Shown here: piece by piece, positions 7,381 to 13,856 of the stretch
Layout of the letters: the number at the start of each line of letters is the position of its first letter
Position numbering within the stretch: position 1 is the stretch's first letter
Source: Micavibrio sp. UBA2020
Lineage (GTDB): Bacteria > Pseudomonadota > Alphaproteobacteria > Micavibrionales > UBA2020
Direction: 5' to 3'
Length of the DNA: 13,856 nucleotides
Assembly (NCBI GenBank): GCA_002334985.1
Contig: DDBY01000152.1
Location: forward strand, 1-13,856
Translations under genes and position numbers: made by a program
Notes under the pieces: generated by a model
The model's input: only the letters and a program-made list of their open reading frames with translations
What the model was told of the DNA's origin: nothing
The model's database searches: none

Positions 7381-8451
7381 ATGAACGGTTGGCAGGATAT
7401 GAAGGCGATTATCGTCGATGCGGCAGGCACGGAGCTGACGGCGGAAGAACGCGCGCTTTTCGCGGCGGAAAAACCGGCGGGGTTCATCCTGTTCAAACGC
7501 AACTGCGTATCAAAACAGCAGGTGAGCGATTTGGTCGCCTCCGTGCGCGAAGCGGTCGGCCGTGCCGACCTGCCCGTGTTGATTGACCAGGAGGGCGGCA
7601 CCGTTGCCCGCCTGCGCGCGCCTGAATTCCGCGAATACCCCGCCGCCAAGCTTTTCGGCGAACTGGCGCAGCAAGAAACGGCGCAGGGGATAGAGGCCAC
7701 GCGCATGAGCGCCTATCTGATGGCGCTTGACCTTGCCGACATGGGCATCACCGTCAATTGTGCGCCTGTCGTGGATGTTCCGGCGCCGGATTGCCATGAA
7801 TTTTTGTCTGCCAGCCGTACCTTCAGCGACAGCCCCGATATGGTGGGTCAGCTGGGCGAGGCGGTCTGCCGCGGGCTTCTGGCGGGGCAGGTGACGCCGG
7901 TTATGAAACATATTCCGGGTCATGGCCGCGCACGGGTGGATAGCCATTTCGGCCTTCCGGTTGTGGATGTTCCGGCAGATGTTCTCTCAAGAACGGACTT
8001 CAAGCCCTTCAAATATTTGGCTCAAACAAATATGAAAACGGCGCTTTGGGCGATGGCGGCGCATGTTGTATATTCATCATTAGATTCTGATTCTGCTGCC
8101 ACAGTTTCCGCCCGCGTCACCCGTGACGTGATACGCGGGGATATGGGCTTTGACGGGGTGCTGATTGCCGACGATATTTCGATGAAGGCGCTCGGCGGCA
8201 CTATCGAAGACCGCGTGGCGCGGACGATGGCGGCGGGCATGGATTTGACCATGATATGCAACGCCCCGTTTGAAGAGCGCGCGCAAGCCCTCGCGGCGAC
8301 GCCGAAAGTTTCGGCAGAAGCCGCGCAGCGGATAGCAGAGGCGGAGCGGCAACGCATGGCGTTTCCCGCTTCGGGCAATGACAACGGCGGCGCACGCGAA
8401 GCACTGCATGAAAAACTCGCAGCCCTGCTGCAACAAAGAAAGACCGGCTGA
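7381..8451 (+). CDS. nagZ: Beta-N-acetylglucosaminidase NagZ (glycoside hydrolase family 3)
   Basis: A 356-residue GH3 enzyme. NagZ removes GlcNAc from GlcNAc-1,6-anhydroMurNAc peptides in the cytoplasm during peptidoglycan recycling. The signature KHIPGHGRARVDSHFGLP is present, with Asp187-Ser188-His189 matching the Asp-His general acid/base dyad of NagZ. The nucleophile is Asp265 in IADDISMKAL. The N-terminus also fits the family (PAGFILFKRN, LIDQEGGTVARL). There is no signal peptide, consistent with cytoplasmic action. The length is typical of the short single-domain NagZ rather than secreted two-domain GH3 enzymes. GGTGAGG just before the preceding stop serves as ribosome site. Met7 at 7399 is a possible alternative start. 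It lies 4 bp after the SPOR gene and 5 bp before scpA. Confidence 0.95.
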   Translation: MNGWQDMKAIIVDAAGTELTAEERALFAAEKPAGFILFKRNCVSKQQVSDLVASVREAVGRADLPVLIDQEGGTVARLRAPEFREYPAAKLFGELAQQETAQGIEATRMSAYLMALDLADMGITVNCAPVVDVPAPDCHEFLSASRTFSDSPDMVGQLGEAVCRGLLAGQVTPVMKHIPGHGRARVDSHFGLPVVDVPADVLSRTDFKPFKYLAQTNMKTALWAMAAHVVYSSLDSDSAATVSARVTRDVIRGDMGFDGVLIADDISMKALGGTIEDRVARTMAAGMDLTMICNAPFEERAQALAATPKVSAEAAQRIAEAERQRMAFPASGNDNGGAREALHEKLAALLQQRKTG

Positions 8452-8456
8452 CGGAT

Positions 8457-9812
8457 ATGAGCGAAGCGGAAGCATCAAAATTCGAAGACGACCTTTTGAA
8501 CGAACGCAGCGAGGGCGAGCAGCTGATGCTCTATCTCGGCGACTTCGATGGGCCGATTGACATGCTTTTGACTCTGGCGCGCGACCAGAAAGTTGACCTT
8601 GCCAAAATCTCCATTCTTGCGCTCGCCAATCAATATATCGATTTCATTGAGAAAGCCCGCGCGCTGCGCCTCGAACTGGCTGCCGATTATCTGGTCATGG
8701 CTGCGTGGCTGGCTTATCTGAAATCCCGCATGCTGATACCGCAGGAAGAAAAGAAACAGGCCGAACCCTCCGCGCAGGATTTGGCCGAAGCACTGCAATT
8801 CCAGCTGCGCCGTCTTGAGGCGATGCGCAAGGTTGCCAACGACCTGTTCCACCTGCCGCGCCTTGGCTACAACGTTTTTGCGCGCGGGGAGCCGGAAGGC
8901 CTCAAGACCGAATACGTTCCGCGCTATGAAATGACGTTCTATGACCTGCTGCGCGCCTATGGCGATATCAAGCAGCGCCAGCAGAACGCGGTTTATAAAC
9001 TCAATCCGGTGAAACTCTTCTCGCTCGAAGAAGCGATTGAGCGGATGGAGCACATGCTCGGCAAGATTCCGCAGGAATGGGTATCGCTGTTTATGTTCCT
9101 GCCGGGCGGGGTGAAGGAAAAAATCGTCAAACGCTCTGCGGTCGCATCGACCTTTGGCGGCGCGCTTGAAATGGCGAAACGCGGGCTTCTTAAAATCCAT
9201 CAGGAAAAGAATTACGGCCCCATCTACATCCGCCGTCCCGGTGAAAAAGACGACGAAGTGCCGCCGCCCGCCGTACCCGAAGAAGAAAGCGGCATCAGCG
9301 CCGAAGATATCGCCTTCGCCGAAAACGATTTGGCGGAACAGCAGGCGGAAGAAGCCGCGAAAGAAGCCGAACGCCTTGCCGCCGAACAGGCGCTGGCCGA
9401 GGCGAACGCTGCACCCGCCGCCCGCTATGTGCCGTCTTCGGATAGCGAAGATGATGGCGAAGATGATTTCGGCGCCGAGGCCTTGGGCGATACGGCGCCA
9501 GAAGCCCATATCGACGAAGCCGACGTTGAAGTTGCGCTTTTGGAGCCGGAAGCGGATGAAACATCTGCGCCGGATATGCAAGTGGCGGCAGAAAACACGG
9601 AAGAAGTGACCGTGCCTGAGGTTGTTGAAGAAACCTCTGCCGTTGAAGCGGCCGTCGAAACCGCTATCGAAGTTGCCGAAGAAGCTGCCCCGCGCGTCCT
9701 GACCGAAGACGAGGAATGGGAATTGCTGCTGGCGGAAGAAGCCGCAGAAGAAGAAGCCAAACGCAAAGCTGCCGAAGCAGCCGCGCATGATACAGATAAA
9801 CAAGAGGCATAA
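8457..9812 (+). CDS. scpA: Segregation and condensation protein A (kleisin), with long acidic C-terminal extension
   Basis: A 451-residue ScpA kleisin. It bridges the SMC heads and, with ScpB, forms the bacterial condensin complex that compacts and segregates chromosomes. The core is residues 1-262: the N-terminal SMC-neck binding helices (DFDGPIDMLLTLARDQKVDL, YLVMAAWLAYLKSRMLIP), the ScpB-binding middle, and the C-terminal winged helix (about 200-258, ending HQEKNYGPIYIRRP). Typical ScpA is about 240-290 residues, so residues 263-451 are an addition: a Glu/Ala-rich likely coiled coil (about 290-318), an acidic linker, and a terminal helix containing EDEEWELLLAEEAAEEEA. Base composition there is like the neighbours, so there is no sign of foreign origin. 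Its ribosome site is weak. scpB follows after 5 bp. Confidence 0.93.
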   Translation: MSEAEASKFEDDLLNERSEGEQLMLYLGDFDGPIDMLLTLARDQKVDLAKISILALANQYIDFIEKARALRLELAADYLVMAAWLAYLKSRMLIPQEEKKQAEPSAQDLAEALQFQLRRLEAMRKVANDLFHLPRLGYNVFARGEPEGLKTEYVPRYEMTFYDLLRAYGDIKQRQQNAVYKLNPVKLFSLEEAIERMEHMLGKIPQEWVSLFMFLPGGVKEKIVKRSAVASTFGGALEMAKRGLLKIHQEKNYGPIYIRRPGEKDDEVPPPAVPEEESGISAEDIAFAENDLAEQQAEEAAKEAERLAAEQALAEANAAPAARYVPSSDSEDDGEDDFGAEALGDTAPEAHIDEADVEVALLEPEADETSAPDMQVAAENTEEVTVPEVVEETSAVEAAVETAIEVAEEAAPRVLTEDEEWELLLAEEAAEEEAKRKAAEAAAHDTDKQEA

Positions 9813-9817
9813 GAAAC

Positions 9818-11053
9818 ATGGCCAAAGCAAAAAAGAAAAACGCGCAGGAAACCGCTGACGTCATCGACACGATGACCGAAGAAATCGACGCGCAGGCAGA
9901 AACCGCCGAAGATGCGGAAGCCGCCGCAGCTTTCGCGGAAGAAGCCTTCGCCGCCGACGAAGCCGAAGAAGATTTGGCTGACGAAGATATGGCCGAAGAG
10001 ATGAGCGCGGACGAAGCGGAAGTTTCCGAAGCGTCTGAAGAAGGTGAAGCCGAAGACGGCGAAGAGCGCGAAATGCCCGCAATCACGCAGGATGACCTGC
10101 GTCTGGTCGAGGCGATTTTGTTTGCCGCGCCGCATGCCCTGACCGTGCAGCAAATTGCCGAGCGTTTCCCCGAAGACCGCGTGATGCTTATCCCCGACGT
10201 GCTTGAGATGCTGAAAGAGCATTACGCCGCGCGCGGCGTGATACTGGTGCAGCGTGAAAAACGCTGGGCGCTGCGCACCTCGGCCGACCTTGGCCATCAC
10301 TTGCGCCTTGAAAAAGAACAGCCCAAGAAATTTACCCGCGCGGCGATGGAAACCATGGCGATTATTGCCTACCACCAGCCGGTGACGCGCGCGGAGATTG
10401 AAAACATCCGCGGCGTGGCAACCAGCCCGGGTGCGCTTGATGCGCTGATGGAAGCAGGCTGGATTAAGCCGGGCAAACGCCGCGAAGTGCCGGGCCGCCC
10501 CGTCACTTGGCTGACCACGCAGGCCTTCCTTGACCACTTCGGTCTTGAAAAACTGGAAGACCTGCCGGGTATGGAAGAGCTGAAGGCAGCCGGCCTGCTC
10601 GACAAACGTCCGGCTATCGAAGCCATGCCGACCACGGGCGACCTGTTCGAAGAAGGCGCGGGCAAAGAAGACATCGACCCCAACGAAGTTACCGACGAAG
10701 ACCTGCTGGGCAAACCCGACGCAAACGACGAAGTCGGTTTTGACGAAGAGGGTGACGGCGCCGAAAATACGGAAAACGAAACCACGGCCAGCGGCGGCGA
10801 TGATGACGCCGATGAGGACGGGGACGATTTCGACGGTGAAGACGACGAAGATTCCGACGACGATGGCGACTTCGATGATGAAGACGACGGGGACGACGAA
10901 GACAGCGACGATGAAGATTCCGATGACGACGCCGATGATGAAGACGGCGACGACGAGGATTATGGTGATGACGAAGACGGAGACTTCGACGAAGATGACG
11001 AAGACGAAGATTCCGACGATGAAGACGAAGATGATGAAGAGGACGACCGCTAA
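9818..11053 (+). CDS. scpB: Segregation and condensation protein B, with acidic N- and C-terminal extensions
   Basis: A 411-residue ScpB, the dimeric kleisin partner. The core is about 89-270: a first winged helix ([20 protein letters not shown]) and a second with the family hallmark [20 protein letters not shown], followed by [18 protein letters not shown] and [18 protein letters not shown]. Typical ScpB is about 180-250 residues. Here a Lys-rich start plus an acidic Ala/Glu stretch (1-88) precedes the core, and an acidic region follows it. The last 86 residues (326-411) contain 66 Asp/Glu and almost no hydrophobic residue, so the tail must be disordered. It probably works with ScpA and SMC; the extensions may modulate DNA or SMC contact, but that is inference. 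The stop overlaps the tatA start by 1 base (TAATG). Confidence 0.93.
   Translation: MAKAKKKNAQETADVIDTMTEEIDAQAETAEDAEAAAAFAEEAFAADEAEEDLADEDMAEEMSADEAEVSEASEEGEAEDGEEREMPAITQDDLRLVEAILFAAPHALTVQQIAERFPEDRVMLIPDVLEMLKEHYAARGVILVQREKRWALRTSADLGHHLRLEKEQPKKFTRAAMETMAIIAYHQPVTRAEIENIRGVATSPGALDALMEAGWIKPGKRREVPGRPVTWLTTQAFLDHFGLEKLEDLPGMEELKAAGLLDKRPAIEAMPTTGDLFEEGAGKEDIDPNEVTDEDLLGKPDANDEVGFDEEGDGAENTENETTASGGDDDADEDGDDFDGEDDEDSDDDGDFDDEDDGDDEDSDDEDSDDDADDEDGDDEDYGDDEDGDFDEDDEDEDSDDEDEDDEEDDR
10793..11050 (+). repeat. Low-complexity GAY/GAR codon tract encoding the ScpB Asp/Glu tail
   Basis: About 258 bases are made mostly of GAC, GAT, GAA and GAG codons with scattered GGC, TCC and TTC. The DNA is repetitive and purine-biased on the plus strand, without a single clean repeat unit, because synonymous GAC/GAT and GAA/GAG codons are mixed. 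Mixed codons suggest the tail is old or selected at protein level rather than a recent slippage expansion. Confidence 0.8.
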
Positions 11054-11235
11054 TGGGGCTCAGCATTTGGCATATTCTGGTTGTGGCCATTTTGGTTCTT
11101 GTGCTTTTCGGCCGCGGTAAAATCCCGCAAATCATGGGCGACCTCGGCAAAGGCCTGCGCAATTTCAAAGACGGCATCAGCGGCGAGGGCGATAAAAAAG
11201 ACAACCTTCCTCCGCCGGATAACAAGGGCGAGTAA
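11053..11235 (+). CDS. tatA: Sec-independent (twin-arginine) translocase subunit TatA
   Basis: A 60-residue TatA. It has an N-terminal transmembrane helix (about 3-19), the hinge with FGRGKIP, an amphipathic helix ([17 protein letters not shown]), and a short charged tail. TatA oligomers form or weaken the membrane passage for folded proteins with twin-arginine signals. It is shorter than many TatA proteins (about 70-90) only in the unstructured tail. It is translationally coupled to scpB (TAATG) and 5 bp upstream of tatB. Confidence 0.94.
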   Translation: MGLSIWHILVVAILVLVLFGRGKIPQIMGDLGKGLRNFKDGISGEGDKKDNLPPPDNKGE

Positions 11236-11240
11236 CGCGC

Positions 11241-11624
11241 TTGTTCGGTATCTCGTGGTCAGAGATGCTTATCATTCTGGCCGTGGCATTGGTTGTCATC
11301 GGCCCTGCCGATTTGCCGCGCGTTTTATATTCCGCTGGAAAACTTTTCAGAAATGTCAGGCGCTTCACGGACGATATTCAGAAATCAATTGATGGTATCA
11401 TGCGCGAGGAAGAACTCGCCGACATCGTGCGCGAAGCCAACCGCGCGGGTGGTGACAATCTTCAATTCGAACTCGACAAACAGGTACAGATAGAAGCCGC
11501 CCGCCGCACAGGTGCACAGCCGGAAGGGCCGGATATTCTGGAGCCTGCCAAGCCCAAAGACGCCGCGCCACAGTCTGAGAAAAATCATGAGAAAAAGCCG
11601 GAGGATAGCGATGCAACCGGCTGA
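11241..11624 (+). CDS. tatB: Twin-arginine translocase subunit TatB (TTG start)
   Basis: A 127-residue TatB starting at a TTG codon. The first residues FGISWSEMLIILAVALVVIGPADLP match the TatB family ([25 protein letters not shown] type), with the conserved Glu8 in the membrane helix and the Gly-Pro hinge. This fixes the TTG as the start, since the first in-frame ATG (codon 9) would cut into the transmembrane helix. An amphipathic helix follows (RVLYSAGKLFRNVRRF), then a charged tail. With TatC it forms the receptor for twin-arginine signal peptides. AAGGGCGAG upstream of the TTG may serve as ribosome site. Its 3' end overlaps tatC by 14 bases. Confidence 0.93.
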   Translation: MFGISWSEMLIILAVALVVIGPADLPRVLYSAGKLFRNVRRFTDDIQKSIDGIMREEELADIVREANRAGGDNLQFELDKQVQIEAARRTGAQPEGPDILEPAKPKDAAPQSEKNHEKKPEDSDATG

Positions 11625-12411
11625 TAATCCACAAGAACAAAAAACGATGCCCCTGGTCGCGCACCTGACGGAGCTACGCCAGCGGCTTATCCGTGCGCTG
11701 CTCGTTTTTGTGCTGCTGAGCTGCGCCTGCTTTTTTGTGGCTGAGGACGTATACGGTTTTCTGGTGCGCCCGCTGGCCGAAGTACTGGAGGGGGAAAACC
11801 GCCGTCTGATTTACACGGGCATGGGCGAGGCGTTCATTTCTTACATGAAGGTAGCTTGTTTTGCGGGTGGTTTTATTGCCTTTCCTTACTTTGCCGCGCA
11901 AATCTGGCTGTTTGTCGCGCCGGGGCTATATAAAAACGAGCGCAAAGTATTCCTGCCGTTTCTGGTGGCAACGCCGGTGCTGTTTGTGGCGGGTGCGGCC
12001 TTTGTTTATTATCTGGTTATGCCCGCTGCATGGCGGTTTTTTGCGGGGTTTGAAAACCTGACGCCATCGCCGGGCGGCCTGCCCATCCAGCTGGAAGCGC
12101 GCGTCAGTGAATATCTCGATTTTGTCATGGGGCTCATCTTTGCTTTCGGTTTTTGCTTTCAACTGCCTGTTTTATTGACGCTTGTTGGTTATGCGGGTTT
12201 TGTGTCGGCGGATATACTGGCGGACAAACGCCGCTATGCGATTGTGATTATTTTTTCCATCGCCGCGGTGGTGACGCCGCCCGATGTGCTGAGCCAGTTC
12301 ATGCTCGCCGTGCCGCTTTTGCTTTTGTATGAAATTTCTATCCTGCTGGTGCGCCGGGCGGAGAGGCGCAGGAAAGCCGGCGCCGCCGATACGGCCGCAT
12401 CGAATTCCTAA
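11611..12411 (+). CDS. tatC: Twin-arginine translocase subunit TatC
   Basis: A 266-residue polytopic inner-membrane protein with six predicted hydrophobic segments. TatC binds the twin-arginine signal peptide together with TatB. Family landmarks are present: HLTELRQRL near the N-terminus, with Glu21 corresponding to the signal-recognition glutamate (E15 in E. coli TatC), and APGLYKNER with Glu110 corresponding to E. coli E103. ATG 11611 is chosen because GGAGGAT (11600-11606) precedes it; an open frame extends upstream to 11512 but lies inside tatB. ATG 11647 is a less likely alternative. It is the last gene of the packed unit starting at argS; no T-rich terminator hairpin is visible after it. 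Confidence 0.95.
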   Translation: MQPADNPQEQKTMPLVAHLTELRQRLIRALLVFVLLSCACFFVAEDVYGFLVRPLAEVLEGENRRLIYTGMGEAFISYMKVACFAGGFIAFPYFAAQIWLFVAPGLYKNERKVFLPFLVATPVLFVAGAAFVYYLVMPAAWRFFAGFENLTPSPGGLPIQLEARVSEYLDFVMGLIFAFGFCFQLPVLLTLVGYAGFVSADILADKRRYAIVIIFSIAAVVTPPDVLSQFMLAVPLLLLYEISILLVRRAERRRKAGAADTAASNS

Positions 12412-12418
12412 TCAAACC

Positions 12419-12447
12419 TAGACCGCGCGGCAAAAACCGAATAATAT
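12419..12447 (+). promoter_or_regulatory. Candidate sigma-70-type promoter upstream of serS
   Basis: TAGACC (12419-12424, four of six matches to TTGACA) and TAATAT (12442-12447, four of six to TATAAT) are separated by 17 bp, in an AT-rich island within the 95-bp tatC-serS gap. The overlapping TATAAA at 12445-12450 is an alternative -10. The location fits independent transcription of serS-surE. Confidence 0.4.
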
Positions 12448-12506
12448 AAACGTGTTGGTTTCGGGGAATTTGTGGCGCGCCGCGCCCATCATCACAGAGA
12501 AAAAAC

Positions 12507-13805
12507 ATGTTCGACCTTAAGCATATTCGGGAAACGCCCGAGTTTTACGATTCCGGCTGGCAACGTCGCGGCCTTGCGCCCCAGACGCCCAAAATCATCG
12601 AAATGGATGAAAAGCGCCGCGCCCTGCAAACTGAAATGCAGGATTTGCAGGCAAGCCGCAATGCGCTGTCCAAAGACATTGGCGCCATTAAATCCAAGGG
12701 TGGCGACGCCAGTGACATCATGGCCAAGGTGGCCGAGATGAAAGAGCGCATCGCGCGCATCGAAGAAGACGAAAAGAAAATCGCGGAGGAGTTGCAAGGA
12801 TTCCTTGGCGTTTTGCCGAATATTCCGGACGCCAGCGTGCCCGACGGCAAGGACGAAAAAGACAACAAGGAAGCCCGCCGCCACGGGGAGCCGCCGCGCA
12901 TCAACAGCGCCCGCGACCATACCGACATCGGCGAGGGGCTGGGTGGTATGGATTTTGAAACTGCGGCCAAAATGTCGGGCGCGCGTTTTGTGCTGCTCAA
13001 AAGCGGTGTCGCGAGGCTGGAGCGCGCGCTGGCGCAATTCATGCTCGATACCCACACGCAGGAGCATGGCTATACGGAGCTTTCCGTGCCGCTTTTGGTG
13101 CGCGACGAAGCGCTCTATGGCACGGGGCAGTTGCCCAAATTCGCGGAAGACCTGTTCCGCACCAGCACCGGCCACTGGCTTATCCCGACGTCGGAGGTTT
13201 CGCTCACCAATACGGTTCTCGATACTATTCTCGATGCTGCCGATTTGCCGCTGCGCCTGACGTCGCTCACGCCGTGCTTCCGCTCCGAAGCGGGGGCGGC
13301 GGGCAAGGATACCCGCGGTATGATACGCCAGCACCAGTTTTATAAAGTCGAGCTGGTCAGCATCACTGCCGAAGACAAATCGATGGACGAGCTGGAGCGC
13401 ATGACGAACTGCGCCGAAACTATTCTCAAAAAACTCGGCCTTGCGTTCCGCACCATGGCGCTTTGCACGGGCGATATGGGCTTTTCTGCCAAAAAGACGT
13501 TTGATATCGAAGTCTGGCTGCCGGGACAAAACACCTACCGCGAGATTTCCAGCTGCTCCAACTGCGGGGATTTTCAGGCGCGCCGCATGATGGCCCGCTA
13601 CAAGGCCGAAGGCGACAAGCAAACACGCTATGTGCATACGCTGAACGGTTCGGGTGTTGCTGTTGGTCGCTGCCTGATTGCGGTTCTCGAGAATTACCAG
13701 CAGGCCGACGGCAGCGTGGTTATTCCCGATGCGCTGCTGCCTTATATGGGCGGCATTAAAAAGCTGGAGCCCGCAGGCGAAGTCAAATCCGGAAAGGTTG
13801 CGTAA
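12507..13805 (+). CDS. serS: Seryl-tRNA synthetase
   Basis: A 432-residue class II synthetase that charges tRNA-Ser (and tRNA-Sec where present) with serine. An N-terminal long antiparallel coiled coil (about 30-100) contacts the long variable arm of tRNA-Ser. The catalytic domain carries motif 2 ([20 protein letters not shown], with Arg259 and Glu261) and motif 3 ([17 protein letters not shown], with Arg388), and the TSEVSLTN substrate loop lies before motif 2. Length and motif spacing are normal. The ribosome site is a purine-rich ACAGAGA upstream of the ATG. It is separated from tatC by 95 bp containing a candidate promoter and lies 6 bp before surE. Confidence 0.96.
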   Translation: MFDLKHIRETPEFYDSGWQRRGLAPQTPKIIEMDEKRRALQTEMQDLQASRNALSKDIGAIKSKGGDASDIMAKVAEMKERIARIEEDEKKIAEELQGFLGVLPNIPDASVPDGKDEKDNKEARRHGEPPRINSARDHTDIGEGLGGMDFETAAKMSGARFVLLKSGVARLERALAQFMLDTHTQEHGYTELSVPLLVRDEALYGTGQLPKFAEDLFRTSTGHWLIPTSEVSLTNTVLDTILDAADLPLRLTSLTPCFRSEAGAAGKDTRGMIRQHQFYKVELVSITAEDKSMDELERMTNCAETILKKLGLAFRTMALCTGDMGFSAKKTFDIEVWLPGQNTYREISSCSNCGDFQARRMMARYKAEGDKQTRYVHTLNGSGVAVGRCLIAVLENYQQADGSVVIPDALLPYMGGIKKLEPAGEVKSGKVA

Positions 13806-13811
13806 GGCAAA

Positions 13812-13856
13812 ATGCTGAAGTTCCCCGAAAAACTTTCCGAAGCGCGTATCCTGATT
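13812..13856 (+). CDS. surE: 5'-nucleotidase SurE, N-terminal fragment (cut by window edge)
   Basis: The first 15 codons read MLKFPEKLSEARILI. The ending ARILI fits the first beta strand of SurE, which in complete proteins leads into a metal-binding Asn-Asp-Asp-Gly motif that would lie just beyond the window. SurE is a divalent-metal survival phosphatase acting on nucleoside monophosphates. A ribosome site GTAAGG overlaps the serS stop. The call leans on the known serS-surE gene order of alphaproteobacteria as much as on the short sequence. The start could instead be a later codon, since SurE usually begins directly at the first strand. Confidence 0.65.
   Translation, partial: MLKFPEKLSEARILI

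Noticed and set aside
11512..11610. Upstream extension of tatC
   Set aside because: It lies inside tatB; ATG 11611 has a strong GGAGGAT and gives a family-typical TatC N-terminus.
12474..12486. GGCGCG-C-CGCGCC inverted repeat before serS as a terminator or leader hairpin
   Set aside because: The loop would be a single base unless the stem is shortened, and no T-run follows, so it is probably chance in G+C-rich DNA.

Overview
The window looks like chromosomal DNA of an alphaproteobacterium with moderately high G+C. The main evidence is gene order. From memory of the group, xth, erpA, dgt, argS, a SPOR-domain gene, nagZ, scpA, scpB, tatA, tatB, tatC, serS and surE in this order is a recurrent alphaproteobacterial block. 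The protein motifs agree (an alphaproteobacterial-type NagZ, ArgRS and ErpA). I cannot fix the genus. I see no tRNA, rRNA, CRISPR array, insertion sequence or phage gene.

Left part (1-3400). The 5' end of xth (exonuclease III) runs off the left edge on the minus strand. Divergent from it is a two-gene plus-strand unit: a membrane-anchored PQQ-type beta-propeller protein (164-1564) and, one base later, a protein ending in a PEP-utilising phosphohistidine swivel domain but lacking the ATP-grasp domain that normally serves it (1566-2621). This unit ends with its stop codon touching the stop codon of the convergent erpA gene (2622-3011, minus). Divergent from erpA is a small HicB-like (DUF1902-type) gene (3136-3351) with no visible toxin partner. 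The propeller/swivel pair and the HicB-like gene appear to be accessory insertions in the otherwise conserved block.

Right part (3465-13856). dgt (dNTP triphosphohydrolase) and argS are 19 bp apart. From argS to tatC the genes are packed into one apparent transcription unit, with overlaps of 1 or 14 bp or gaps of at most 5 bp: argS, SPOR-domain protein, nagZ, scpA, scpB, tatA, tatB (TTG start), tatC. After a 95-bp gap with a candidate promoter come serS and the first 15 codons of surE. The unit combines translation (argS), cell-envelope remodelling (SPOR protein, NagZ), chromosome organisation (the ScpA/ScpB partners of SMC) and folded-protein export (TatABC).

Oddities worth attention are the propeller/orphan-swivel pair; very long acidic extensions on both ScpA and ScpB, including an 86-residue ScpB tail with 66 Asp/Glu; an ArgRS whose HIGH motif reads T-V-G-H; and a basic Lys/Ala/Pro tail on Dgt.
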